Shown here: positions 42,587 through 53,928 of the stretch, one piece after another | How positions within the stretch are numbered: position 1 is the stretch's first letter | How the letters are laid out: every line of letters starts with the position of its first letter | Source: Polluticaenibacter yanchengensis | GTDB taxonomy: Bacteria > Bacteroidota > Bacteroidia > Chitinophagales > Chitinophagaceae | Assembly: GCA_027854065.1 (NCBI GenBank) | Contig: JAQGEF010000005.1 | Coordinates: 1 to 64,000, forward strand | Length of the DNA: 64,000 nt | Reading direction: 5' to 3' | Program-made: the position numbers and the translations under genes | Notes under the pieces: model-generated | The model's database searches: none | Told to the model about the DNA's origin: nothing | Seen by the model: the letters and a program-made list of their open reading frames with translations, nothing else

Positions 42587-42777
42587 TGCGCAAAGGATAG
42601 TAGCAAAGTACCCCGAAGGCCCGCTGACACAGGATCTGTTTGATTTTATGTATTGAATATGACTTTAGACGGCCTGCGGGGCGAGGCGTACTGCGGATAG
42701 CCTGGTGCCGGTGTGGCAAGGGTGCTGTTTATTATGCTGTGGTCTTTTGCCCCTGACTGGCTCACCGGCATGCGCCA
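42587..42777 (+). ncRNA. Family B structured repeat, copy B3
   Basis: TGCGC outer arm, GGATAGTAGCAAAGTACCCC, hairpin 2 region GGCCCGC..GCGGGGC, GGCGTACTGCGGATAGCC, hairpin 3 GTGCCGGTG..CACCGGCAT (9 pairs, one G-T), then GCGCC. The hairpin 3 sequence is wholly different from B1 and B4 but self-complementary. It lies beyond the ABC-F terminator, with its 3' end toward that gene. Confidence 0.65.
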
Positions 42778-42798
42778 TAATAAAAAATAACGGGCATT

Positions 42799-42833
42799 AA
42801 AAAGGCTTCAAAATAATCTGAAGCCTTTTTTTT
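42799..42833. terminator. Terminator of the ABC-F gene
   Basis: AAAAAGGCTTCA (42799-42810) and TGAAGCCTTTTT (42819-42830), a 12-bp perfect stem, with T-runs on both strands. It follows the ABC-F stop on the minus strand. Confidence 0.85.
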
Positions 42834-42842
42834 AATATTGAA

Positions 42843-44477
<1,635 letters not shown>

Positions 44478-44516
44478 CTATCCTGAAAGTTTTTAGGGTG
44501 CAAAAGTACTAAAATA

Positions 44517-45116
44517 TTATGGATTAACATTGACGGGCGATAAATCTTTGATTTCTAATTTGCCGTATTTATTGCTTAAAGTGCCTGTAATATAGCCGCA
44601 AATTAGTCCTAAAACGGCACCGCCGAATATATCGATGGGGTAGTGGACGCCCATATACATTTGGGCGTAACAAATACTGAATGCCCAAAACCAAAGCCAT
44701 TTGATTTTATTGCCGAAAGTATTTTTTAACGTGATGATGAGAAAGGTGGCAATGGCAAAATGATTGCAGGCATGTGAGCTGGTAAAGCTAAAGGCGCCGG
44801 GACAACTTTTTACGCGCATGTATATGTACTCGAGCATGAACGGATCGTTGCAGGGGCGCACACGGGCGAAATAATTTTTTATTAAATTACTGCTCATCTG
44901 GTCGGACAGGGTAATGGTGGCAATGATGAACAGTAACCATACCCAACTTTTTTTGCCAAAATTTGAAAAGACCAAAACAATGAAAAACAAATACAATGGC
45001 GCCCAAAGTAAGGGCTGTCTTAACCAGGGCATTACGGCATCGCAAAAACTGTTTTCCCAGACTCTGTTAATGTAGTATAATGCAACCTGGTCGTATTTTT
45101 CAATTGATTTCCACAT
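44517..45116 (-). CDS. PAP2-family membrane phosphatase
   Basis: 199 aa with about five membrane segments. Phosphatase motifs: KNYFARVRPC (K-x6-RP), SFTSSHACNHFA (replacing PSGH) and YMGVHYPIDIFGG (the His of motif 3). These lipid or undecaprenyl-pyrophosphate phosphatases act on the periplasmic side. The C-terminus (LEIKDLSPVNVNP) is polar. Substrate unknown. Confidence 0.88.
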   Translation of the reverse strand: MWKSIEKYDQVALYYINRVWENSFCDAVMPWLRQPLLWAPLYLFFIVLVFSNFGKKSWVWLLFIIATITLSDQMSSNLIKNYFARVRPCNDPFMLEYIYMRVKSCPGAFSFTSSHACNHFAIATFLIITLKNTFGNKIKWLWFWAFSICYAQMYMGVHYPIDIFGGAVLGLICGYITGTLSNKYGKLEIKDLSPVNVNP

Positions 45117-45192
45117 ACTGTAAATAATTGGCTAAGATATGCGAAATATTGACAAGTAGGTTTTCGTTTATGTTTTAATGAATGGAGTGGTA

Positions 45193-45759
45193 TCAGTTTT
45201 TATTGTCATTTATCCGGGCCTCTTTTTTCCAGTTGACTTTTTTCAGCTCAAACCAGTTGGTGGGATCTCCTTGGTAGTTGAAAACTTCGATGAATTGGAA
45301 CCCTAATTTATGCAGTACTTTTTGTGAACTGATGTTTTTGGGGTCTGTAATGGCGTAGATGGTATCGGGATCTAAATGACTGAAGCCATAATTGAGTACG
45401 GCAATGGCGGCTTCTGTGGCATATCCTTTGCCCCAATGTTTTTTCTTGAACCGGTAACCGAGTTCATAAATGTGGCTGTGATCATTTAATGTTAATGGCT
45501 GACTATAATACTTTAATCCTGACCAACCGATGCATTCGCCGGTGATTTTATCTACGACTGCCCATCTTGCAATCCCGTTTTCCCGGTATTGTTTTCTGAG
45601 CATTTGAATGATGGGGGTTATTTCGCTGATGGTTTTTACGGGTTTGTTTTCTATATATAAATGTACTTCGGGATCTGAGTCCATTTCGAATAAGTCTGCT
45701 GCATCGCTATGTTCTACTTCTCTTAAAATTAATCTTGGGGTTTCTGCAAATATTTTCAT
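45193..45759 (-). CDS. GNAT family N-acetyltransferase (RimJ/RimL-like)
   Basis: About 188 aa from the ATG at 45759 (MKIFAETPRLILREVEHSDA), the usual RimJ/RimL opening. The longer frame starts at GTG upstream and was rejected. The acetyl-CoA site is YELGYRFKKKHWGKGYATEAAIA, followed by NISSQKVLHKLGFQFIEVF. ISWGFGxG variations suggest acetylation of a protein N-terminus or small amine; the acceptor is unknown. Stand-alone gene. Confidence 0.87.
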   Translation of the reverse strand: MKIFAETPRLILREVEHSDAADLFEMDSDPEVHLYIENKPVKTISEITPIIQMLRKQYRENGIARWAVVDKITGECIGWSGLKYYSQPLTLNDHSHIYELGYRFKKKHWGKGYATEAAIAVLNYGFSHLDPDTIYAITDPKNISSQKVLHKLGFQFIEVFNYQGDPTNWFELKKVNWKKEARINDNKN

Positions 45760-45828
45760 GGAGTGGCTATCAATTTTTCTTTTAAAGGAGTGTTTGCCTT
45801 GCACCCGGGCTGATTGCGGGGAATTATT

Positions 45829-45869
45829 AAAGGAATAATTTCATATCATGTTCATGAAATTATTCCTTT
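45829..45869. terminator. Long perfect hairpin between GNAT and ppk1
   Basis: AAAGGAATAATTTCAT (45829-45844) and ATGAAATTATTCCTTT (45854-45869), a 16-bp perfect inverted repeat with a 9-base loop. It lies just past the ppk1 stop and probably ends ppk1 transcription, although its low GC makes it a weaker terminator. Confidence 0.7.
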
Positions 45870-45887
45870 TAATGTATCTGCCGAAAT

Positions 45888-48146
45888 TTATTTGGTATTT
45901 TTAGTGCCCGGCTTGCTTTTTTTTACAGGCGTCACTTTTTTAGGTTTTGCAGTTGCTTTAATTTTTGAACTGGCTTTTTTTAGCGTTTTTTTGGCAGGGG
46001 ATTTGTCTTTTTTTGTCTTAATAATCTGTGGCAGATGTTTTTCATCGAACCTGTTGTGATAAGGTGATGATAGTTTTTTTTCTGCCAGGTAATTGTACTT
46101 CTCTATTTGTGATTGTATGATCTCATTGTCGTTCTGGGGGACATATTTATTTTGCAAGTGACTGTCTAAAATGCGGGCTTTTACATTGTCTGCAAACTCA
46201 ATATTGAGCATGTCGATAATTTCTTTTTTGATGGCGGGATTTGAAATTAAACAAGCTGCTTCTATACGATGGTCTAAATTCCGCACCATGATATCTGCAC
46301 TGGAAATGTAGACTTTTGGTTTGCCATCGTTATGGAAGGCCATTACCCTGGCATGTTCCAAGTATTCATCAACGATGCTTACGGTGTAAGGTTTTAAGGG
46401 GGCTTTGACTTTATCGAATTTGGCACAAAAAATACCGCGGACCACCATTTTGATCTCTACACCTGCTTCTGCTGCTTTGTAAAGCAACTGTATGATGGCA
46501 TCATCACTGAGGGAGTTGACTTTGAGGTATATTTTTGCTATTTTTTTTGCTTTGGCATTTTTAATTTCAGCCTGGATATTATTGACGATGGTTTGCCTGA
46601 TGTAAACCGGGCTTGGGATAATGGCTTTGTTTTTACTGAAAATGGCGGTGCCTAATTGTGGTTTTTCAAGGAAGTTGAAAATCCGGTTGGCCTCATTCAT
46701 GATGGTAACATTGGATGTTAACAAACAATGGTCGCCATAAAAACGGGCAGTTTTTTCATTGAGATTGCCGGTGCTGACAAAACCGTAGTACACTCTTTTT
46801 TTTGTATCCACGCGTTTTTTTATAACACAGAGTTTGGCATGTACTTTCATGTTATCCAGGCCGGTTAATACTTTTACACCTTCCTGTTCGAGTACTTCTT
46901 TCCAGTAGAGGTTGGCTTCTTCATCGAAGCGGGCGCGTAATTCCAGGAATACGCTGACAGCTTTGCCGTTGCGGACGGCGTTTATCAGCGCGTTTACAAT
47001 TTTGGAATTGGATGCGAGACGGTAACAGGTGATCTTGATGGTTTCTACAGAGGGATCTATAGCGGCTTCCCTGAGCATATCAATTATCGGATTGAAGCTA
47101 TGATAGGGGAAGTGGAGCATGACATCTTTTTTGAAGATGACATCTGTAACACGCATGCCATCGTCCAAATCGGGATGGAGGTAACTTTCTTTTACCGGGG
47201 AACTGTTTGGTATGATGTTGGGGAAATCTGTAAAGTGCCTGAAATTGTGTATTCTTGAACCGGGAATGATATTGTCTTTCCAGGTGAGGTTCAGGCGTCC
47301 CATGAGGTATGCGAGTAATGACGCATCCATTTCCTTATCGTATATAAACCTTACAGGGCGCCCTTCCCGGCGCTTTTTGATGCCTTTTTCAATTTTTTGG
47401 GCGTATGTGGTGCTTACATCGTTATCGATGTCAAATTCAGCATCTTTGGTTACTTTGAATACGTGTGCCTTGTATTCATCGAAGCCGAAAAAAGAAAAGA
47501 TATGTGGGAGGTTGTGCCTGATGACATCTTCGAGCAGCATGATGTATTGCTTGCCATTTTCTTCGGGTAGCTGTACAAACCTGGTGCCGACACCTTTTAC
47601 CGGAATTTCAATTAATGCGAATTTTTTATCGTAAGCGGATGCTTTTTTTTGCATAACGACGCCCAGGTAAATGGATTTGTCTCTTAAATAGGGCATTTCG
47701 GGAATGCTTTCTATCATTAAGGGGATGAGGTTGGGGCTTACAATTTCATCATAATAGTTTTCTACAAACTTTTTTTGAGTATCAGATAGTTCATTTTCTG
47801 TAATAATGAAAATATTGTGATCTTTTAACTCCTGGTTGATGCTTTTCCAGATGCGATTGAATTCGTTTTGCTGCTGTAAAACGATCTGCTGAATATCTTC
47901 TAATATTTTTCCTGCAGCATATTCGAGGTGCATGGCTGCTTTTACGTTCTTTTTAATGATATTCTGCATGCGGAAAAGGGTAGCAACGCGTACCCGGTAA
48001 AATTCATCCTGGTTATTGGAATGAATGCCGAGAAACTTAATTCTTGAGCTGAGTGGTACGGTATGATCGTTTGCTTCCTGTAGTACTCTTGCGTTAAAAC
48101 TTAACCAGCTTATATCTCTTGGAATTGTATTGATTTTTGCTGCCAT
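45888..48146 (-). CDS. ppk1: Polyphosphate kinase 1
   Basis: 752 aa, four-domain enzyme that polymerises the ATP gamma-phosphate into polyphosphate. Seen: ISWLSFNARVLQEANDHTVPLSSRIKFLGIHSNNQDEFYRVRVA (N domain), PYHSFNPIIDMLREAAIDPSVETIKITCYRL, VHAKLCVIKK (phosphorylated His) and STGNLNEKTARFYGDHCLLT with the second His. The last about 45 residues are a Lys/Ala/Pro-rich tail (DKSPAKKTLKKASSKIKAT) not part of the family. It lies 15 bases after the pectinesterase gene (48162) on the same strand. Confidence 0.96.
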   Translation of the reverse strand: MAAKINTIPRDISWLSFNARVLQEANDHTVPLSSRIKFLGIHSNNQDEFYRVRVATLFRMQNIIKKNVKAAMHLEYAAGKILEDIQQIVLQQQNEFNRIWKSINQELKDHNIFIITENELSDTQKKFVENYYDEIVSPNLIPLMIESIPEMPYLRDKSIYLGVVMQKKASAYDKKFALIEIPVKGVGTRFVQLPEENGKQYIMLLEDVIRHNLPHIFSFFGFDEYKAHVFKVTKDAEFDIDNDVSTTYAQKIEKGIKKRREGRPVRFIYDKEMDASLLAYLMGRLNLTWKDNIIPGSRIHNFRHFTDFPNIIPNSSPVKESYLHPDLDDGMRVTDVIFKKDVMLHFPYHSFNPIIDMLREAAIDPSVETIKITCYRLASNSKIVNALINAVRNGKAVSVFLELRARFDEEANLYWKEVLEQEGVKVLTGLDNMKVHAKLCVIKKRVDTKKRVYYGFVSTGNLNEKTARFYGDHCLLTSNVTIMNEANRIFNFLEKPQLGTAIFSKNKAIIPSPVYIRQTIVNNIQAEIKNAKAKKIAKIYLKVNSLSDDAIIQLLYKAAEAGVEIKMVVRGIFCAKFDKVKAPLKPYTVSIVDEYLEHARVMAFHNDGKPKVYISSADIMVRNLDHRIEAACLISNPAIKKEIIDMLNIEFADNVKARILDSHLQNKYVPQNDNEIIQSQIEKYNYLAEKKLSSPYHNRFDEKHLPQIIKTKKDKSPAKKTLKKASSKIKATAKPKKVTPVKKSKPGTKNTK

Positions 48147-48161
48147 ATCGCCCCTTTTATC

Positions 48162-49130
48162 TTATTTGTACCAAACTGGTTGGTCTTTTCCTATTTTGAA
48201 AATATTTTCTAAAGTATATGCTTTTGCTTCTTTGTCTGATAGCTGTTTTGCCCATTTGGCTCTTTGTGCGGTATCTGCACTTTTACCGGTGTTGTTGTAC
48301 TCTGCATAGGTCGTAGTCGTTTCGTTTTCCGTATTGCCCCAATTATTCCAACCTACAGGTGATATATGATTGCCGAAATCGCAGTTGATGAATGCGGTTT
48401 TGGCATAGGCACGCCATGGCCGGCCTAAGAGTACTTTGCTTACTCCTGAATCTGCTACCAGTTTGCAGTTTAGGAAGACGAAGCCGAATGCTTTATCTTT
48501 TGCTGTAGCGGCGGCTGTGATGTAGCTGTTGGTTTTGCTGCGGATGGTGCAATTGTTAAACACCATTGTGGCGGGGCCGAAAATGAAATCGGTGGTTCCT
48601 TCGATGTAGCAATTTTCGAAGTATTGATTAGATTCTTCGGTGCCTCCAAAAATAGTATCCTGGTTGCCGAGGAATTTACAGTTTTTGAATACGGCTTTAT
48701 TGGCTTCTACATGTAATGCAACGGCTTGTCCTACGCGGCCTGCTGTATTTGCAAAAGTGATGTTTTCTGCTTTGAACCGGTCGCCGCCTATTTTGGCCGT
48801 GAAAGAAGTGAACGTGGTATGATGTCCCCTGCCGCTGTAATCGCTGAAAGAAATGATGGTACTGTCAACATTTTCTCCTGATAGAATAATATCTGTATTG
48901 GTGGCAGGGATCTCGATTTTTTCTACATATACGCCATTTTTTATTTTGATGGTGATGGGTTTTAGCGGATATACGCGGCAGGCATTGATAGCATCCTGTA
49001 TAAACTTAAAATCGCCACTACCGTCTTTGGCCACGGTATATTCGTACACAAAGTTTTTTTGCGCATTTAATGTATTAAATGTGATGGCAGAAATGAGGCA
49101 TACAAAAAAGGTTTTTAATGGTTGTAACAT
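48162..49130 (-). CDS. Pectinesterase (CE8), secreted
   Basis: About 322 aa from the ATG at 49130 (MLQPLKTFFVCLISAITFNTLNAQ), which gives a clean signal peptide; the longer frame was rejected. Right-handed parallel beta-helix: TVAKDGSGDFKFIQDAINACRVYP, then ITFANTAGRVGQAVALHVEA, FLGNQDTIFGG (catalytic Asp), TTDFIFGPATMVF (second Asp) and VLLGRPWRAYAKT (Arg). It demethylates pectin outside the cell. No polysaccharide-utilisation genes flank it, and it precedes ppk1. Confidence 0.9.
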   Translation of the reverse strand: MLQPLKTFFVCLISAITFNTLNAQKNFVYEYTVAKDGSGDFKFIQDAINACRVYPLKPITIKIKNGVYVEKIEIPATNTDIILSGENVDSTIISFSDYSGRGHHTTFTSFTAKIGGDRFKAENITFANTAGRVGQAVALHVEANKAVFKNCKFLGNQDTIFGGTEESNQYFENCYIEGTTDFIFGPATMVFNNCTIRSKTNSYITAAATAKDKAFGFVFLNCKLVADSGVSKVLLGRPWRAYAKTAFINCDFGNHISPVGWNNWGNTENETTTTYAEYNNTGKSADTAQRAKWAKQLSDKEAKAYTLENIFKIGKDQPVWYK

Positions 49131-49409
49131 GGTTTGGAACAAGCTTGTATGAACAATGAATTTATTTGGAATGCGTAAATTAATGATTGTTCTGACAAAG
49201 CCCAAATTTCATAATTTTCGGCAATGATAAATAGAATAAACTATACCTTATTTTAATAAATTATTAAGTATTTGTTTGTCAGTTTCTCTATTAATGTTAA
49301 AAAAAGACAGGATATCAATTAAAGATTCGGGCAAAAATATAATGACCAGGTGCGACAGTTTGAGATGATTGTATTTATTAGGGCCTACTGCTTTAATTGC
49401 AGCTAATTG
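49131..49409. other. AT-rich intergenic region
   Basis: Lies between the start of the pectinesterase gene and the stop of the outer-membrane barrel gene. I see no gene, repeat or strong terminator; promoter elements for the minus-strand pectinesterase gene are presumably here. Confidence 0.5.
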
Positions 49410-51224
49410 TTATAATATCTTATTGTCCGAATCGCTGTTTACCTGGATAAGATCCGGGATTTTTACATACTCCGTATTGAAACGTATTCTTAAGTTCATA
49501 CGGATACCGGCGCGGAAAGTATTGTTGCCGGGTACTGTCCTCGGGAAATAGGTGGCCCTCATTTCAATTGTCCGGAAGATGAGGTTCTCATTCCGGATAC
49601 GGATACCTCCGCCTATGCCTATGTACATGTTTGACTTGCCTATTTTTTCGTTATCGGGTGTGAGCAGGCTTCCGGCTGCATAAAAAAACGGCGCAAACTT
49701 AAAACCCATGAACTTATTGTGCAGAAACATGCTGGTTTCACTCTGGAGGGTAATTCTCTGGTGGCCGTAAACTGATTTTGTCCGGAAGTTTAACAAGCCG
49801 AAATCATTATCCAGGTATAATGGATGGAGGCTCTTGCGTTTTATCTGTTTGGTATAAATAATATTGACGTACTGCCTGTATTTGGTTCTTCCTTTGAGGT
49901 ATAATTTGCTGAAAAGGCTGGTTCCTACGAGGAATTCGAGGTCTTCTCTGTGTCCTTTATTTAAAAAGCCGCCTGTTCTAACATAATGTTGCATGATGCA
50001 GCCTGAGGGTAGTATGCGGTATAAGTTGGCATCTATGCCGCTATAAAAGCGGACGAGGTCTGCCTGCTTTTGCCAGCCAAAAGTTGTGGCGACATTATAC
50101 CCCTCGGGAACGTCTTCTGTGGTACCAAATGCGTATATATAATTTGTTTTTACATAGTTCTGCCGGAATATGACGTATTGGGCAAGTATGGTGGTTTTGT
50201 TATCAAAATAAATGTCGTAGGGTTGTTGTTTTTGCTCCGGTACTTCGGAGAATTTATTGCCGTTGAATCTTAATCCTACAAGGTGGCTGGCTTTTTTGAA
50301 ATTCTTAGATACTTTTTTGGACCTGAGGTTATAGCCGATCCAGCCGTCTATTTTTTTGTATTTATAGTTATAATGTAAACTGTCCGGTTCATCGTAAAAT
50401 GATGGTACGGTGTAATATTGTCCTATTTCTAATGAGCCGACCCATTTAGAGGTTGGTGCGTACAATGGCCGTTCAAGTTTTAAAAATACTGCCCGTTCGT
50501 TTCTCCAAAAATTAAACAGGGAAGGGTTAATGTTGGTATAACCGACCCTGGCATTTACAAATGATCCGAATAAGTTATTTTTCTGATAGGCAATTTCGTA
50601 ACCAAATGAAGGTGTCCTGTTACTTTGTACCAGGAAGCTGAATTGTATTTTCTGGCCCAGTCCCATTAAATTGGATTCACTAATATTGGCCCTGATCCTG
50701 TTAGTGCTCAGGTTATTGACGCCACCATTAATGGTAAACAGGTCTTTTGTAATGATCTCCAGGTCCACACTGTCCGGGTTGTTCCGGATTGGCCTTACTA
50801 AGATACGGGCATCCTGTATGAACTCTAATGTACGCAGGTATCTTTCATTATAGGCTAAATCGTATGGATTTAACGGGCGTCCTTTTTTTATAAAGGTATT
50901 ATTTCTGATGACTTCTGTCTTTGTATCGGTGTGCAAATCATTCAGTAATCTGGTGCCGAAATAGGTGAGTCTTTTGGTTGTATCTGAAAAGCTGATCTCA
51001 AAACCAAGCTGCCTGTAGTTGATGTTCCGGATAATTTTTCCCATGTAGGACAGGTAAGGTATATAATCTTTTTCCTGCAATGTATCTGCCTCAAGCATTG
51101 TTTGAGGGGCTTTGTCTAAAACGCGTAATGCTTTGTTGAATATGTTCTGGTTAGCCCTGGTGGTGGTATCGGGATCATTTTTTTGCTGAGCTTTAAGGTT
51201 TAAAGTACTCACGAATATTGACAT
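49410..51224 (-). CDS. Outer-membrane beta-barrel protein with POTRA-like N-terminus
   Basis: About 604 aa from the ATG at 51224 (MSIFVSTLNLKAQQ); the open frame extends 46 codons further from a TTG. The N-terminal third looks like surface-antigen/POTRA material (LSYMGKIIRNINYRQLGFEI, GRPLNPYDLAYNERYLRTLEFIQDARI, DSVDLEIITKDLFTINGGVN). The rest alternates aromatic-ended strands and loops, ending IRMNLRIRFNTEYVKIPDL. This fits an Omp85-like barrel of Bacteroidetes. Role unknown (not BamA itself; only one POTRA-like unit seen). Confidence 0.82.
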   Translation of the reverse strand: MSIFVSTLNLKAQQKNDPDTTTRANQNIFNKALRVLDKAPQTMLEADTLQEKDYIPYLSYMGKIIRNINYRQLGFEISFSDTTKRLTYFGTRLLNDLHTDTKTEVIRNNTFIKKGRPLNPYDLAYNERYLRTLEFIQDARILVRPIRNNPDSVDLEIITKDLFTINGGVNNLSTNRIRANISESNLMGLGQKIQFSFLVQSNRTPSFGYEIAYQKNNLFGSFVNARVGYTNINPSLFNFWRNERAVFLKLERPLYAPTSKWVGSLEIGQYYTVPSFYDEPDSLHYNYKYKKIDGWIGYNLRSKKVSKNFKKASHLVGLRFNGNKFSEVPEQKQQPYDIYFDNKTTILAQYVIFRQNYVKTNYIYAFGTTEDVPEGYNVATTFGWQKQADLVRFYSGIDANLYRILPSGCIMQHYVRTGGFLNKGHREDLEFLVGTSLFSKLYLKGRTKYRQYVNIIYTKQIKRKSLHPLYLDNDFGLLNFRTKSVYGHQRITLQSETSMFLHNKFMGFKFAPFFYAAGSLLTPDNEKIGKSNMYIGIGGGIRIRNENLIFRTIEMRATYFPRTVPGNNTFRAGIRMNLRIRFNTEYVKIPDLIQVNSDSDNKIL

Positions 51225-51484
51225 AAAAATTACAATTTTTATGATTGTTTGCGAGTTATTTAATATTTGTCTTGTTAAGCTCAACTTAATATCGATTCTG
51301 AATGGTGAATATAATTGTTTTGATGATAAGTTTAAATCTGTTATAACTTTTTTTAACCACAACTATGGCTGCCTAGCAAATTCCGTGCAGATAAAGAGAT
51401 CTGGTAATTGTAACATCCTGTAATATTTCGGGTATGTAACGAATAGACTATTTTACACCGGAAAATATTTGTGGGTTTAAAATT

Positions 51485-51520
51485 AAAAAGTCTTTACAAT
51501 AATAACTGTAAAGACTTTTT
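51485..51520. terminator. Terminator between lipoprotein and barrel gene regions
   Basis: AAAAAGTCTTTACA (51485-51498) and TGTAAAGACTTTTT (51507-51520), 14 bp perfect, with an 8-base loop. It lies past the stop of the lipoprotein gene at 51540 (minus). Confidence 0.85.
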
Positions 51521-51539
51521 ATTTGTTTGGTTTTTATAA

Positions 51540-52295
51540 TCAATTATGCTCTTTTATTTTCATGATGACTCTGAAACTGCCATCTTCCCAGGCGCGTTCC
51601 GGAGTTACCTGCCATGTTAAATGTGCAAAATGTTTGTATATCATTCCTACATTTTTGGCGTAAACTTCTACACTGTAATTCCAGCTTTTATAATAATTGG
51701 GATTGAACGGGCCTAATGGTAACTCTTCATAATCCTTCTGAATAACAGTAACGGTTTCATCAAAGGTTAGCCCGTTCACCGTAAATGGCTGCCCCAGGTT
51801 TTCATAACGGTATTTCCATCCATACAAATGTGCGTAAGGGGAGCTGGAGTTTAATTCTGAATTGATATAGCTATTACCTGGCCATTCAAAATAATCGCGC
51901 ACCGGTTTTTGAATCTTTATATACTTCAGGTTATCTTCTACCTTCTGCACGTTAGTGTTCTTGTTATTAATTACCGCAAACGTATTTTCCGGCCTGAACG
52001 GATTTTCCCTGTTCTGGTCTGTTATATAACGGTAGATACGATAGGTCTTTACTTCATTCTCGTTACTTACTAAAGCATTGACTTCTTCTTTAACAGCATA
52101 TTTATGTACGACCGTATCTGTACCGAACTGTCCGGGAACGGTACTGTCCAGATCGTAAATAATGTATTTCCCAACTTCTGTGGGGAAATAAGTATCTACT
52201 TCCGGCGCTGAAAAATCATCCAGTTTGTCACTGCAACCTGTGATAGCTAAACTAAGTATGGCTGCTGAACCTAATAGAAATACCGTTTTCTTCAT
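51540..52295 (-). CDS. Hypothetical lipoprotein
   Basis: 251 aa. Signal MKKTVFLLGSAAILSLAITGC, lipobox ITGC (Cys21). The body is beta-rich: VDTYFPTEVGKYIIYDLDS, DTVVHKYAVKEEVNALV, KTYRIYRYITD, FTVNGLTFDETVTVIQKDYEELPLGPFNPNYYKSWNYSVEVYAKNVGMIYKHFAHL. The FPTEVGKYIIYDLDS opening resembles a Bacteroidetes lipoprotein group I cannot name. It is 28 bases after mnmA and likely in one transcript with it. Confidence 0.8.
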   Translation of the reverse strand: MKKTVFLLGSAAILSLAITGCSDKLDDFSAPEVDTYFPTEVGKYIIYDLDSTVPGQFGTDTVVHKYAVKEEVNALVSNENEVKTYRIYRYITDQNRENPFRPENTFAVINNKNTNVQKVEDNLKYIKIQKPVRDYFEWPGNSYINSELNSSSPYAHLYGWKYRYENLGQPFTVNGLTFDETVTVIQKDYEELPLGPFNPNYYKSWNYSVEVYAKNVGMIYKHFAHLTWQVTPERAWEDGSFRVIMKIKEHN

Positions 52296-52323
52296 AAGTG
52301 GTTATAAAAATAAGCAATTTAGT

Positions 52324-53433
52324 TTAAAACTCTCTTTGAATAATGCCACCCCCAATTACATCATCGCCTTCATAGAATACGGCACTTTGTCCTGGTGCAA
52401 TCCCTTTTACCGCATCTAAAAACTGAACATGTATATTGCTTTTGTCACTCCCCTGGAATACCCGGCTCAATGAGCCTGAATCTCTATAACGTATTTTGGT
52501 GGTCACTTCGTATGCGTCCGGCAAACCTTCGTATTTCATCCAGTTAATGCCTTTTACAAACATATTGGTCTTATCCAGTTCTTCTTCATCGCCTAAGGTA
52601 ACAGTATTGGTTGCAGGATCGATATGTGTAACATATACGGGTCTTCCTACAGCTATCAGGCCTTTCCGCTGACCAATGGTATAAAACGGATAACCATTAT
52701 GCTGTCCGAGTTTTTTACCGGTTTTATCTACAAACCAGCCACCGGCTACTTTAGCTTCCAGTCCGTCCACGTTGCGTTTCAGAAAACCGCGGTAGTCATT
52801 GTCAGGCACAAAGCATATTTCATAACTTTCTGATTTCTTAGCCAGTTCAGGATAACCGAAGTCCAGCGCCATTTGCCTGATCTCAGTTTTATGGTAATCA
52901 GATAATGGTAATAATGTACGGCTCAACAACTCCTGTGGTAAGCCCCACAGTACATAACTCTGGTCTTTGGTACTATCTACGCCTTTACTGATAAAGTAGC
53001 GGCCATTATCCGGGTTTTGTAAAATTTTTCCGTAGTGTCCTGTGGCAATAAAATCACAGCCTAACGCATCGGCACGTTTTAGCAATGCGGCCCATTTTAT
53101 ATGTGTGTTGCACATAACACAAGGATTTGGCGTACGGCCAGCCAGGTATTCATCTACGAAATTATTGACTACAAAACTGCCAAATTCATCGCGGATATCT
53201 AGAATATAATGTGGAAATCCATGTTGTACGGCTGCCAGGCGGGCATCGTTAAAACTATCAAGATTGCAACACCCGGTTTCTTTTTTACCGGCTACAGGCG
53301 CGCTGGTACTATAGTCCCAGGTTTTCATGGTTATGCCAATTACTTCATAACCTTGTTGATTTAGCATTAAAGCCGCTACTGTACTGTCTATACCGCCACT
53401 CATGGCTACCAGTACTTTTCCTTTTCTACTCAT
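52324..53433 (-). CDS. mnmA: tRNA-specific 2-thiouridylase MnmA
   Basis: 369 aa. P-loop MSGGIDSTVAALML (PP-loop), first catalytic Cys in GRTPNPCVMCNTHIKW, FIATGHYGKIL, DQSYVLWGLPQELL, second Cys in SESYEICFVPDNDYRGFL, then the C-terminal beta domains. It places sulfur on U34 of tRNA-Glu, Gln and Lys. ATG at 53433. Upstream is the 525-bp gap to rpsA with repeat A5. Confidence 0.97.
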   Translation of the reverse strand: MSRKGKVLVAMSGGIDSTVAALMLNQQGYEVIGITMKTWDYSTSAPVAGKKETGCCNLDSFNDARLAAVQHGFPHYILDIRDEFGSFVVNNFVDEYLAGRTPNPCVMCNTHIKWAALLKRADALGCDFIATGHYGKILQNPDNGRYFISKGVDSTKDQSYVLWGLPQELLSRTLLPLSDYHKTEIRQMALDFGYPELAKKSESYEICFVPDNDYRGFLKRNVDGLEAKVAGGWFVDKTGKKLGQHNGYPFYTIGQRKGLIAVGRPVYVTHIDPATNTVTLGDEEELDKTNMFVKGINWMKYEGLPDAYEVTTKIRYRDSGSLSRVFQGSDKSNIHVQFLDAVKGIAPGQSAVFYEGDDVIGGGIIQREF

Positions 53434-53492
53434 AACATTTTCCGAAACAGTTCAAAGCTGTTCTTTTAGTGTATAAATTATTTTCTTGTTTT

Positions 53493-53636
53493 GGGGCTAT
53501 TAACAGTGGAGTGACTAATCAGCGTTTGTTCCGGCTGCTTCGGGGTTCGCTACGCTCCGTGCTGACCTTATCAGAATTGCTGTTCGTTCTGTTGTCGCAC
53601 CGGCTCGTTCCTCGCCGCCCACACATTCCGGCAGCC
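53493..53636 (+). repeat. Family A dispersed repeat, copy A5
   Basis: GGGGCTAT at 53493, TCCGGCTGCTTCGGGG, a GTGC-GAC..GTC-GCAC stem, GGCTCGTTCCTCGCC and TTCCGGCAGCC at 53636. Compared with A1 the inner arm is longer. It sits between divergent genes mnmA and rpsA (gap 53434-53958); downstream of it up to the rpsA promoter I see nothing else. Confidence 0.8.
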
Positions 53637-53920
53637 TTTCATCTATGGATACTCTATTCAGCAATACCAGTGTAAAGGCCTGCCACATATTTTCAGTCAT
53701 TCCTCTGTTTACCAAAACACAGGTGGCAAAGGTAATATCAAATATGTATAAGAAGTAAGAATATGAGTTAAAGTTATATTTCAGTTGCAGCTATCATTAT
53801 TAAATATGCTTCATGCCTGTTAAGCAGTGATCTGTAACTGAATAGGACCCGATTTGTGATAAAATACATAAAAAACCTATATGGGCCGGTATTCCTTGTG
53901 ATTCTATCGTAAAAAAGTAT

Positions 53921-53928
53921 TACTTTTG
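53921..53928 (+). promoter_or_regulatory. -7 element of rpsA
   Basis: TACTTTTG matches TAnnTTTG. The TTG at 53926, start of the longest open frame, lies inside it, so translation starts at the ATG at 53959. Confidence 0.65.

Noticed and set aside
49131..49205. 25-residue N-terminal extension of the pectinesterase
   Set aside because: The downstream ATG at 49130 gives a clean signal peptide, and the extension has no support.
53515..53715. 66-aa minus-strand and 68-aa plus-strand open frames
   Set aside because: Both run across repeat A5.
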